Below, one piece after another: positions 1 through 10,933 of a stretch of DNA of 64,000 nucleotides. Within the stretch, counting starts at the first letter, position 1. Each line of letters opens with the position of its first letter. The notes under the pieces are model-generated. The model was not told the origin of the DNA and made no database searches. It was given only the letters and a program-made list of their open reading frames with translations. This DNA comes from Rutstroemia sp. NJR-2017a BVV2 (Eukaryota; Ascomycota; Leotiomycetes; Helotiales; Rutstroemiaceae), in NCBI GenBank assembly GCA_002946415.1, contig NJPS01000032.1, positions 549,759 to 613,758 of the forward strand. Direction: 5' to 3'. The translations under genes were made by a program, and so were the position numbers.

Positions 1-1
1 A

Positions 2-154
2 CCACCGCAAACTCTCCGCGGCAATCCTATGAGAAAGCCGAAGGCCTACCCTCCCCACCTAACCCACGCTGGTCGTGTGCTTAGAAATGATCGCGAGTGT
101 ACGCGCATCGTGTCTGGAAGCGAAGCTAACTGGACCGATGAGGACGCTTTCTGA
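2..154 (+). CDS. possible C-terminal fragment of a gene entering from the left edge
   Basis: One plus frame is open from base 2 to a TGA at 152-154, about 50 codons, and ends in a Trp-Thr-Asp-Glu-Asp-Ala-Phe tail rich in charged residues. The composition of the first 150 bases is more coding-like than the T-rich and G-rich stretch that follows, which looks like a 3' untranslated region. No domain can be recognised and no start lies in the window. A 50-codon open frame is not rare by chance, so this is only a candidate for the last exon of a neighbouring gene. Confidence 0.3.
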   Translation, partial: PPQTLRGNPMRKPKAYPPHLTHAGRVLRNDRECTRIVSGSEANWTDEDAF

Positions 155-1280
155 TTTGAATTGACGTTCTTATCACGGTTGGCGTTTTCTGGACTTCTTC
201 ATGGAAACGAAACGACAGATGATAATGATTCACAGCTGATGATCAACCAAAAAGGGTCTAGACAGATTTCGGGTTTCTTGTATTTTGACCTTTTTTTTTT
301 GGGAAGGCTAGGATATTCTTTGCTTTCTTCTTTTTAAGTCGACGCTAGTCTCTCTGATCAGGTATGATTGAAACGGCTGCGAGTTTCTACTTTTGATTCC
401 AGATCACTTTGTTTTCTTTCTGGCTTTTCTCCTTTCTCCTTCTCCTCTTTTCAAAACATTTTGTTTTTCTTTTCTTTTTACATTTCCAATTTTCTTCTCT
501 TGGTGCAAACCATCTTGTGTAATAATTCGACAGGGCAATTTAGGGGGGGTTGGCAAGGGGGGCATACTTCTTTTTTACTTCTTTTTGTAGGGAGTAAAAA
601 ATGGGTTAAAGGGGGAGGGGGAAATGGCGGATGGGATTTGGGGAATCTTGGCTTTGTATTAGGGGCGTTTTTTGTGTGTCATTTGCGGCATGACATACAT
701 ATCAGATGGGCTGAGATGAGTGGAGATGAGTTGTGAGGTGATGAATCTTTTACGTGGGTTGGTTGTGTGTATGTGTGTGAGGTTGGGACTGATATGTAGA
801 TCTATGACAATGTGAAAAGTTATTTTATGTTCGTTTGTGCTTGTCTGATGTGCTACCTGTAATTGAATGTGTTGAACTGTTAGCCGCGGGTGTAGGTGTA
901 TGTCACCAGGACGGTGTGCCGAGCCTGTCCCGAAAGCCGTAACGAAAGACATGTTTTTGCAACTTTGCTCGAATCATACTTATACTTCTCTGGGAATGAA
1001 CTCGATGCCAAATAACTCCTTGTAGTTTACTAAACCTAGAAGGTTCAAAATTCAAATCGCATGTAAGCTTCAAAAAGCCCACAGGGGGTCAGTCATACTA
1101 ATCGGATTGTTGGCGCAGTCCCTCGTGTGTGAGAAAGGATAGTCTCTGCTGATGAATTGGATTTCATAACGAGCTAATGAATACACGCTATACGATGCAG
1201 TGCTAATAGCTATCCTTCATCCTCTCCTCTCCCATCCACACCTATACCCCCCCTTCTCACCCCTCCCCAAATCCACCCAC
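155..1280. other. intergenic spacer, no gene seen
   Basis: The spacer lies left of the EFL1 stop codon. It contains T-rich tracts (around 290-480), G-rich tracts (540-650) and TG-rich microsatellite-like sequence (740-790). The open frames here are short, start in poor context and have biased, low-complexity translations. Its right part must include the EFL1 3' untranslated region. Confidence 0.6.
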
Positions 1281-4200
1281 CTACCTCTTCAACGTCTTCT
1301 GCTTCTCCGCATCCCTCACCAACTTGCCCCTCTCCCCCTCCACGACCAACCCCTTCCTGGCCCTCACCCCATCCATATACCTCCGCGCCACATTCTCCTT
1401 ATCCGCCAACTCGCCCAGATCCTCCTTCTCCTCCTCCGTAAACGGCACCCAGAAGGGGTCTTCGTCCAGGATCTCAAAGCCTTGGAAGATCAGCTGCGGG
1501 CTGGCGGCGCCGGACGTGCGTTTGCGGATCTCGTCGCTGAAACCGAAGGATGAGGCGACAGGGAGGAGAGATAGGATCGTGAAGAAGGGGGTTCCTTCTT
1601 TGAGGGACTCGGAGAGGATGCGTCCGCGGCGACGGGTGAGGACGTCGTAGACGCGGCCGAGGACTTCGGCTAGAGGGGGTTAGCGAGGGGTGTTAGGACG
1701 TTGTGGGGAAGGAGGGGACACTTACTGCTAGCTTGGATCTCGCAGGAGTACATAGCGAGAAGAAGGCGAGGGCTCCAGTCCAAGAAACCCTGTTTGATAG
1801 CCTGCTGGACGGTTTTGATAACCTCGCCGGTCAAGCGGCCGAGTTTGTCGCGCGCGGAGGATTCGTCTTCGCTGGCGGTGCTGATTGTGACGTCTTCGAG
1901 GAAGACGGCGATGCCTTGGACGGGTTCGGCGCACAGGGGGCCTTGGGCGGTGGCGAGCTGGAAGGCGTAGCTGATTTTGTCGGCGAAGTCGCGGGGTTGG
2001 AGGGTTTCGCCGAGAGTGGTGGGTTGAGTTGAGTCGGTGGGGTCTTCGCGGAGGCTGGGAGGAAACTGTTAGTGGGTGTGCGTTGGAGGTTAGACGAAGG
2101 GTGCTTACAATTTTCCCAGGATGTTATCTTTTGTGGCATCTATTAGAATATTTGGCCCCGTTCGTCGAGGACCGAATGCAGTGATCTGATCTACAGCCGA
2201 GGCCCAAATATCTCGTTGGCCCTTTACTCCTTCGAATGTTTCTTGAAGTTGTTTCTTGAATTCTACCAGGGACAGAACTTTTTCGCCGCCAACCAATTCG
2301 TCAACGTCTTCTTGCTCGGTTGAATCGGGAGAATCTTCGGTATTCTTGCTCTTCTCTTCTGCTTGACGATCAGAATACAATCGCTTGATTGCACCGGAGT
2401 TTTTGCTCAAGAATTCGGTTACCTCGGCCGGAAGTGGTCGTACACGTAACTTGATAGTGATTTGTTTCGATGCAGTAGTCAATATCACACCACCTCGACC
2501 AAGCTCCTTGTTCGCAGGGGGTTTCATATCCTCTGCTCTGACGATGGTTTCTCGATATGGCACAATGGGTTCTCCTGCTTGAATTTCACATCCAGCAAAT
2601 CTTTCGCGAAGGTCTGTAAGACATCTCTCCAAGTGAAGTTCACCGGCCGTTAGCAAGACATGCTCTCCACTTGAGAACTGCTCGTACTCCGCGCATGGAT
2701 CACTCTGAACAAGTAGTTTGAGACCACGAATCATCTTATCTAGATCTCCTGGCCAGGCAGGCTCGAGTGCAACGCGGACGATGGGCTGAGAAGCCATGTT
2801 AACACCAGCCAGGTTGACTGCTCCTTCTAGCTGGCTGCAAATAGTTCCGGACTTTAGGATGTGACCTTCGAGACCACCGATACCAAAGACGACACCGGCT
2901 GGAACAGAAGTAAGGGGCTCCAATCCACGACCCATGAGCAAGTACAACGCGGTGACTGTAACCTGTTTTGGCTCGGGTTGATTATGAGGATTGGAAGGAG
3001 AGAATCTGGGCGGAAGGACATAGACTGAATCTCCCACTGATAATGTTCCAGAGTAAATGCGGGCGAATCCTATGAGGTGTTCTGGGTCGACTTTCTTCTC
3101 CTCCTCCGTAGATTCTTCAAGCTCAACTGCACCCAACGCATCTGAGATTCCATCAACAGAACCTGCGTTGGCTTCCAAAGCTTGCTGTCTTGCTATTTCT
3201 GCTCTCTTCTTTCGACCCAATTCTCGTGCTTCTTCAGGGCTCAAGGTACCGTTCCGTCGCTTGTTTTCCGGAAGTTCGCTTTCTGGTATCGAGACCATTT
3301 TACTGACATATGCTACGACTGGAGCTTCTTTGGAGGTCTTGAAGTGGATCATGGCTTCTTTTACTGCCGGATCAACGTCTGATGCTCCGGGAGATGACTC
3401 GATAAGGGCCGGTAATCTTCCTTCTTGAGCACTAGGAGGGGACGGTAGGGATTCGATGACGGAGACGAGAAGTGCTGTAGAGAGTGGAAGCCAGGCAGAG
3501 AATAATGTTGTAAGGATAGCTCGTGGATCTTTGGATCGAGTGATATGTGGTGGTAGAGTAATGTTTAAGGATTTAGTAATCTTCTCGGTCATGGCAGGAT
3601 CACTAGATAAAGATTCTCATTAGAGTCAGGCACAGTTGGAATTGGATTAGATACATGGGTATATCCGAGAAAAGAAGGAATTCCACGCACCCTTTTCCTT
3701 TATCGCCTCCCGTTGTTGCTGCATATACAGCCCACACTTGTTCTAAAACCAATTGCACGAATAAAGGCTTCAGATTTCTACCCTTCAAATGTTTTGGTCC
3801 AAGAACTTTCTTGGTCTTGGGATCCAAGTAGAAGTCTCCCCAGAGAACTTTCTCCATTGCGCTTCTCTTGATGCCGAGTTTCTTCTCGTATAGACTGGCG
3901 AATTGTCGTACGGTGAATGCCCACCCATCAATGGCACTACTAAAAATGACATTGTTCTTTTCCGGCGCAAAGTAGATATCTTCGTCATCTTTTTCTTGGA
4001 ATTCGTTCAGGGCCTCTGTGTCAATCGATGTGCCTCCATTAGCTTCGTTTTCTGTGCGTTCTTGTTCTCTTGCAGCAGCGGCTGCAATTCTCTCGTCAAC
4101 TCGTTCTCTCCAATTCAGGTCCTCCTCCATTCTTTCACCCTGGAAGAAACTTCCAAGAACAGCGTTCACTTGCTCCAGTAATTTACTCAGATGAGAATAT

Positions 4201-4836
4201 GCTTCCGCTGGTGTCATCTTCAGTTCTGTGATAAGCCTGTCCATCTTATTGATGACCAGTAAAGGTTTCATGTGCTCAACCCAAGTTTGTCGCAGAACAG
4301 TAACAGTCTGACTACAGACTCCTTCGACAGCATCCACCAACACAACGGCACCATCGCATAGTCGTGAAGCAGTTGAGACTTCACTGCTGAAATCGATGTG
4401 CCCTGGCGAATCTATCAGATTGATCAAGTATTCTTTTTGTTCTGGGGTAGCATCTGGCGCATTCCGTCTAAGCATTGAGAAAAATAACGAGATAGCAGAA
4501 GACTCCATAGTAATGCCTCGTGTTTGTTCGTCTGGCCGTGAGTCGAGATACCGTATCTTGCCCGCCATCTTCGGTGATATAATGCCATTTGTGGCGATGA
4601 GCGCATCTGTGAGGGAGGTTTTGCCATGATCCTAAGAAGCATCAGCACCGAGAATGACAGGGTTGGTGACGGAAGGCTATACTTACAACATGTGCTAGAA
4701 TACAGATCTTAATTCCTATATGTCAGTAACCGTAGGCTTGAGAAGAAAATGACCCCGCCAACCCACTACTCACATTTCTAATGTCTTGCGCATTCTGTTG
4801 CAGAGCAACAAGCTTTTCAGGATTGACCACAGGCAT
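1281..4836 (-). CDS. efl1: EFL1 (Ria1), elongation-factor-like GTPase of 60S ribosome maturation
   Basis: Cytoplasmic EF-2-like GTPase that, with Sdo1/SBDS, is known to release Tif6/eIF6 from late pre-60S subunits. Six exons are inferred: 4774-4836, 4687-4707, 3691-4631, 2109-3602, 1726-2054 and 1281-1669. They give an unbroken frame of 1078 residues, near the usual family length of about 1100. Visible motifs are G1 AHVDHGKT (residues 26-33), the switch I sequence TRGITM, G3 DSPGH (102-106) and G4 NKMD (156-159). An acidic/Lys-rich insertion follows the G domain, as is typical of EFL1 and not of EF-2. EF-2-like domains II to V follow, ending in a basic Arg/Lys tail. The start is the ATG at 4836, whose first exon reads [20 protein letters not shown]. 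The second exon is only 21 nt and carries half of the P-loop. The gene is transcribed away from the tandem-PH gene. Confidence 0.93.
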
Positions 4837-5642
4837 CTCGGTCAATCAGGATATGAAAAAGGGGGATGTAGTGACAGAAGTGAACAGGGAAAAGATATGT
4901 GCTTGTTTGTGGGAGGAGAAGTCTCTTTTTCCTCTATTTCAATAGACGTCTTTTGGCCCCTCCAACGACCGGGATGAGTGTGGATGAGTGATGGTGACTC
5001 AACTACTCGTACATGCACTGGAGTGTGCGGAAAGCAGATCCCAAGTGGCTCGTAACTCAGGCTAACGTTCGGGACGGCAATGTACAACGTATATCCTCAA
5101 GCAGTAAGTGAGTGAGGTTTGAGCAATGAAGTATATCAGCAAAGTTATCTCGATAACAAACAAAAATAAAAATCGGCCTGAAGCGGCAAGACTGAAGGGC
5201 GGAGAATGCGTCACAACCCCGCCGATGCCAAACCAAAATGCTTACTTAATCAGATTAAGGTTAGGGTTATATATAGTCGCTTTCTTCACGTGCTTCGACA
5301 GGAGATGGCGGGCAGCGCGCGTGCACCCGCTCAACCGACCAAGTCGGGACCATGATGAGGATGTCTCGCGTTTCAGACCTTCATCTCGGGAACTTCACCG
5401 AATCCATGACGGAGCGGATCCATTGGGTGGAGTCGGATATTGCAGGAACTGTGCAACCGACGACAGACGGAACGGGCAGTAGATGGATGAGAAGAGAATA
5501 AATAGAAAGGAATCATCTCCGGCTTCTCTAGATTGTAAGTTAGATTGAAGAACAACAGTTGAAGATCTTACTTTGTACGAAGTATACAGAGAGATGCGAG
5601 TACAGACTGCAGAGATGCCAGCACAAGGGACAATATCAAATG

Positions 5643-5690
5643 AACCATGGACCATGGACCATGGACTACGAACCATGAGCCATGAACCAA
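5643..5690. repeat. ACCATGG-type short tandem repeat
   Basis: Imperfect repeats of an 8-bp unit resembling GACCATGG run for about 48 bp and decay toward the right into ACCATGAG and CCATGAAC variants. The unit contains an NcoI-like palindrome. Confidence 0.7.
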
Positions 5691-5810
5691 TCATTGTCCG
5701 AACGCTCCAAGTTCAAACGTGCATGAATTCTCCAGGTCAAGGCCCGTTGCAGAATTGCAGAGCTGCAGTTGCAGAGAGTCTGCAGACCAGATCCATTTTC
5801 CCCTGTTTGC

Positions 5811-5851
5811 GACCCCGTCGTGACCCCGTCGTGACCCCGTTGTGACCCTGT
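5811..5851. repeat. 11-bp tandem repeat, about 3.7 copies
   Basis: The unit GACCCCGTCGT is repeated almost perfectly, and the last copies carry C-to-T changes. It lies in the divergent promoter region of EFL1 and the tandem-PH gene. Confidence 0.8.
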
Positions 5852-6636
5852 TATGTTAAACTGTAAACATCAACAAATGAAGATCTTCATCCAATCAATT
5901 CGCTGTGCCGCGGATCTCTCCATTTATTATGACCTACCAAGTTGCACCAAGCTGTACCAACGCAGGCCTGAGTACGACTGACCCGGCCAGCCCCTTGAAT
6001 CTATTGTCAATGGTCAGTTTCACCATCATTTGCGAAAGGTCCAGATGTTCATGAACCGACAAGCGACACTGCCGAGTATAAAACTGTCGAACTGCAAACG
6101 AACCCTCATTCCAAAAGGAGGATAAAACGATGCTGCCTTACAACTTCCCTCTGGTCAAGCCGTGACTCGCTCGTACTTCGTACCTCGTCCCCTTTCGCTG
6201 CATAATGTTCTGACCACTTAATCTGACCTCGCAAGTCTGGAGAGCGGTGACCACCATCTTTTGTATCCTTCATCACCTTGCATCTTACATCTTGCTTGCA
6301 CCCTGCCTTGACCAGTTGACCTCCACTTCCCGCCAGACTGAAAAATCGAGGGGGCTGAAAAAGAGCCGAACGTCGAAAATCTGCAAACGCACACCAGCGC
6401 CAGTACCAGAACCAGCACCTGCGCCAGCGCCAGCAGGATATTTCCCGATTGCACTAGGAGGTTGACTTCCTCAGACCCTCCTTGCCAGAATCCACACAAC
6501 AGTCACACACCACTTAACTAGCTCCTATTACGATAATTCCTCCTCTCCACAGTCACTACATTCCTCTACCATTACAATAATCACAACCACAACAACAAGA
6601 ACACCAAGGAGAACAACGCACAACAGCTAGTCACAA

Positions 6637-7955
6637 ATGCCAGACATCAACATGGCGGAAGCTCAGCACCTATCCACAACACTTCCCCAAACCGAACCTC
6701 GACCGATCCCCGAACGAAATCCAGCTCTAGATATTCCCGGTCAAGCTTCCCTGGTCTTGTCACCAAATTCCTCAGCCAGTCGCATCCGCAACTCTCATCT
6801 TGCGCTGGATACTTTCTCTCCAGTAAATCAAAATGGCAGTTTCGAATTCGATCGTGTGCTCAGAAGTGGTTGGGTACAGAAGCGGACGCGCAAAACTAAG
6901 GTAGAATACGTCTGGTCTTGTTTACCTATATTCCATACGCTAACATATCCACTCAGGCCTGGAAACCCATCTTCCTAGTCCTCCGACCAAACTACCTCTC
7001 GATATACAAAGACGCAAACGAAGACAAACTGCGCCATAAAATCCACCTCGCCGACCTCACCGCCGTGGCATTCCTCAAAGACCCCAAACAAAAGCGTCGC
7101 AACGTCTTCGGACTCTTCACCCCCTCCCGCAACTACCACCTCGAAGCGACGACCAAAGGCGACGCCGAACAATGGGTCGAGCTCATCCGCAAAGAAGCGC
7201 GCATCGAAGAAGAAGAAGAAGAAATGCTCCTCGCCTCCCCCGGCGGCAACATAACCGGCTCCTACGCGGGCTTCGACCAATCCATGACGGCCCACCAAGC
7301 GCAACTCCTGCAAGACGAGCGTCTAGGCTCCAGCTCCCCAGAACCCACCGAACCCATCGTCTCCCGCAGCAGCACGCAGAAAAATCGCCAACGACTAATC
7401 TCCCCCATGGGCCGCCGCCCCTCACACACCATGGACTACTCCGGCAACGAACTCGTCTCCGACGCCGATCTCTCCGACACCGATCTCTCGCGCTTCCCCG
7501 GCGCCTCGCAATCCCTCGACGTCAAGCCTCCGCCCGCTTCCTCCCGCGCCATCATGTCCACCCGCAACGCCTCCCAAATGAGCATCCCATTAGAACACGA
7601 CCCCGAGCGCGTGATCTGGCAAGGCTACCTCTTATATCTGCGGTCCAAAAACGGAATCCGGCAATGGAAAGATGTATGGGTAGTGCTCCGGCCAAAGACC
7701 GTCTCGATCTACAAAAACGACTCGGAATACAGCCCGGTTCTGATCCTGCCGTTTGAGAACGTAATTAATGTCGTGGAGATCGATCCCCTGAGTCGTACGA
7801 AGAGGCATTGTTTGCAGATGATTGGGGAGGAGAAGAGCTATAAGTTTTGTGCGCATGGCGAGGATGAGCTGGATAGGTGTTTGGGGGCGTTTAAGAGTTT
7901 GTTGGCGAGGAGGAAGGAGGGGGGGAAGGTGGCGGCGGGGCCGGTCAGGGCGTAG
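6637..7955 (+). CDS. tandem PH-domain protein, Opy1-like
   Basis: Two exons, 6637-6900 and 6957-7955, joined over a 56-nt GT-AG intron, give 420 residues. The first PH domain (about residues 76-175) is split by the intron: SGWVQKRTRKTK in exon 1 continues with the beta strands AWKPIFLVLRPNYLSIY in exon 2 and ends in a helix with the invariant Trp (AEQWVELI). A second PH domain (about 305-410) starts at WQGYLLYLRS and contains WKDVWVVLRPKTVSIY. Between them lie an acidic stretch and a Ser/Asp-rich linker likely to be phosphorylated. Two PH domains at this spacing resemble yeast Opy1, a phosphatidylinositol-4,5-bisphosphate sensor at the plasma membrane. Lipid binding here is inferred, not shown. 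The start at 6637 has an A at -3, and a second in-frame Met follows five codons later. Confidence 0.85.
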
Positions 7956-9190
7956 TTGAGGGGGTGGGTTCTTGGGATTGGAGTTAATGGGAGTAGGCAG
8001 GTTTTTGGGATTTTGGGCTCACTGTTGAATTTATTGGTCGAGGAGAAGAGAGAGACAGAGAGATGATATCTTCAATAATCCGGGTTGGAGATCAAGTATA
8101 TATAAGCCGGTTTGGGGAAGGAAGTGAGCGAGGGGTCTGATCTGAATGTATGATGTTAGAGAGGAATGAGATGAGATGAGGGGTGAGGGGTGCAAGGGAA
8201 AGGAAAGGGAAAAGGGAAACGGAATTCCTTCTTTTTTTCACGACGTCTTACGAAGCTTATGATGTAAATGCTAATCAATACCTATCTGATTTTTTCGTTC
8301 TTTGGTTCGGGGATGGAGTCTGTTGTCGGGAGGGGAGGGTGGGGAGTAGCGGGATGGGAAAGGGGGAAAGGGGGAGAGGGAGAGGGGAGAAGATGCATGC
8401 AAGTTGCGAGGAGAGGAGAGGAGAGGAGAGGAGAGTCAACTCGAGAGTAGTTAGATACGTTTATAGAGATATCCAAATCATAAATCACAAATCACAATAA
8501 CATTAGGATTAGCTTCATATAATCCGTTCCGCCAAAGCAAACATTCTTCTAGCACCTGCCTTAACTGATTTATTTACTTCTATTCTAGACTTAAAGCTCT
8601 CTTCTAATTCCATTCCTCTCCACAGCAAGTTAAGTAAAATTACAGTCCCTTCCCTTTCCCTCTCCAGCTCCAATAAGAAAAGCCAAAAAAAAAAATGCAA
8701 GAATAGAATAGAGAGATATATTACAATTCACAGTATCCATAATCCGGGCAATAACTAGCAACACAAAAGGTAATAAAAGGAAAGAGAAGACAAAGCCGCA
8801 TTTCGTACATGGGTATCGTATCGGAACATATGCTCGTAACATCGTGGTTTATGGTAGGTATGGTATCGTATCGCAGGACCGTAACGCGCTGTTGATGGAA
8901 AGTGTGGAAAGGAAAGGAAATATATCGTCTCGAGTCGGTCCAGTTGCCAGTTGGTCTACTTGGTGTTGTATGCGTATAAAAGCCAAGCAAGAACCGCGAT
9001 AAGAGCAAGCAGAGCGTTCATCCATCATTACTTCGTGTAGCGCAACTTTCTCCTTCTCTGTTTTTGGGATTCCATCTTCTCCACTCCTTCGCTTCCCCTG
9101 CTTTTTCTCTCCGTCTCTGCTGTAATCTTACATCAACCCCCTTATTATTTTCGATTCCTCCGTCCAGCTCCCACTCACTCCAGTCCCATC
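7956..9190. other. convergent spacer, 3' regions of two genes
   Basis: The spacer lies between the stops of the tandem-PH gene (plus) and the uncharacterised minus-strand gene, so it holds their 3' untranslated regions. It has purine-rich G/A tracts at 8150-8440, including a pentanucleotide run, and AT-rich sequence at 8440-8800. No convincing gene was seen. Confidence 0.6.
8408..8435. repeat. GAGGA pentanucleotide microsatellite
   Basis: Five to six perfect copies of a 5-bp purine unit lie inside a longer G/A-only tract in the 3' region of the tandem-PH gene. Confidence 0.8.
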
Positions 9191-10933
9191 TCAGTACTGC
9201 GTGATCAGCACATCAGGCACATGCAACCCAACACCCTCCTCCATAACCGCAACACCATCTTCCACTTCTAATGGCTGCGGGTCGAAATACTGTCCAAACG
9301 ACTCTCGTCGCTCCATACCCGTTGGTGTAAGTGGGATGGCAGGGAGTGATATCTCCGATGGTGTTTGCTCCGGGAGCGGAGTCGATGTAGGGGATTCGTT
9401 TCTAAAGGGCGATGATAGCAGCAAGGGGGAGTCGGATGGTGTGCGTAAGGGGGTGGGATGCGGCGCGTGAGGGAGAATGGGAGATGGGGAGGCGGAGAGC
9501 AGTTTCTGTTCGGGTTGGGAATCGGGGGCTGTGATGGTTTCGACTAAGGGTTCCTTTGGAGGAGTGGATGGGGATTCAGGGGGACTGGAAGGGGATTCGG
9601 GGGGACTGGAAGGGGATTCGGGGGGACTGGAGGAGGAGCTCGAAAGGGAGGTAGACGATGATGAGGCGGATGCGGATATAAGAGGGGAATCGTTGCTGAG
9701 GATGCCAAGACCAAGGGTATCGGCTGAGGTGTACCTGAGGCGTCTTCTAGCGAATAGCTGCTCGTCTCTTCGTGATTGCGTTGATGATTGCTATGGTTTT
9801 AGATCAGTATATATGCTTTTATCTCGACAGGGAAAGAAGTGTCCCTACCGTGACTGGTCTCGGCAGAGGAACTGGCCTGAAGCCTAGATTGGACACAATG
9901 CTAGCTTTGGCAACTGGCCTGGACTTCTCTAGATTGAAGCTAAAACCGGTGATTGCTGTAGCTGGCACATCCCCGTTTACAATGCCGTTGAGACTTAGGT
10001 AGCTGCGGTCAAGAAGAGTAGGGCGACATGAATGGCAACATTTGAACTGGCACTCATACCCCTTTGCTGGTAGCCAGGGACTACGAGTAGAAGATGATTT
10101 GCGAGACTTGTATTTTGCTGGTGGCGTCGGGGGTGGCATTGGATCGGTGTCTGGAGAAAGAGGGGTGATAGAGTTGCGGATAAATGGGTTGAAGGAGAAG
10201 CGAGCACTGTTGCTGGAGGGAGTGGTGGGTAGCTTCAAGTCATTGGGCTCGACAGCTGGGTTAAGAATTTCAAGAAGCTGTTGTGAGTGTTAGTCTTGAA
10301 TTAGTTTAGATATAACCATGAGAAGATGGTAGTTCTTACCTGACTACGCTGATTCAATACCAATTGGATTTGCGCTGGAGTATAAGTCTTCAGTTGTTCG
10401 GGACTGATCTCATCCAGGAAACTCAGTTTTGAAGAACGAGCCAAAGGACTTCTCTTTCTAGGCGATGGAGGAGTAGGAAAGATATCACAAAGCTCATCGA
10501 GTTTCTCCTGTTCCTGAAATAAGTTAGACTTTCGAGGTCCCAGGTACCCAGTGTCAAAACTCACGGGATAACCTTTCTCCATATGCTCATCCAGCATGAG
10601 CTCGCGATCTTGGGTACATCGATAAAGCCAACCAAATGACCCTTCTCGGTAGCAAATTGCGCACCGAAACTCTTTCGTATATAAACGAGTGGTGGTTACA
10701 TGAGTGCATTGCGCGTGTCTGGAAGCTTGTGCAGCACGTTGACCAGCCGTAAGAGGCGGCAGCGTGGTGCGCTTTGTCTGAGAAGAGGGAGTTGCGGAAG
10801 TTATTGAAGAGACGATGCTGGCTGATGATGAAGATTTACGTCTCGAAATGGGAGTTGGAAGCTTGCTGGATGATTTGGGTGGATTGGGTGGATTGGGTGG
10901 ATTTGTCGCATTTGGTGGATTCGTCGTCGCCAT
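9191..10933 (-). CDS. uncharacterised protein with a paired-Cys core and a C-terminal SPPES repeat
   Basis: Three exons, 10340-10933, 9849-10277 and 9191-9790, separated by 62- and 58-nt introns, give 540 residues. I do not recognise the family. The N-terminus is Asn/Pro- and Ser/Thr-rich with an NPPNPPNPP run. At about residues 65-105 a Cys/His block contains CTHVTTTR, then CAICYREGSFGW, then YRCTQD. A second Cys cluster, YECQFKCCHSC, lies in exon 2. Such spaced pairs suggest one or two metal-binding knuckles, which is inference. The C-terminal exon is Ser/Pro-rich and carries three perfect-length 7-residue repeats. The ATG at 10933 is preferred, because the frame extends upstream only through non-ATG codons. 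Confidence 0.75.
9570..9632. repeat. 21-bp in-frame coding repeat, three copies
   Basis: Three adjacent 21-bp units differ by one or two bases and lie inside the last exon of the uncharacterised minus-strand gene. Each encodes seven residues of the PPESPSS type. The unit is a multiple of three, so copy-number change would leave the frame intact. Confidence 0.85.

Larger units (their letters stand above)
4837..6636. promoter_or_regulatory. divergent promoter region between EFL1 and the tandem-PH gene
   Basis: These 1.8 kb separate two divergently transcribed genes, so they should hold both promoters and 5' leaders. The stretch 6230-6636 is CA- and CAA-rich and looks like the 5' leader of the plus-strand gene. 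Two short tandem repeats are listed separately. Open frames such as 5126-5482 have no recognisable content and are judged non-coding. Confidence 0.5.

Noticed and set aside
368..952. Overlapping open frames on both strands left of EFL1
   Set aside because: Translations are Phe/Leu/Ser- or His/Thr-biased, follow T-rich and G-rich tracts and have no conserved motif. The location fits untranslated sequence.
1200..2139. Several plus- and minus-strand frames of 60-117 codons
   Set aside because: They are antisense or shifted-frame shadows of the EFL1 C-terminal exons, whose own frame is continuous across two well-formed introns.
8183..8500. Plus-strand frame of 105 codons after the tandem-PH gene
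   Set aside because: Arg/Gly/Glu low-complexity from the purine-rich 3' region, with no domain.
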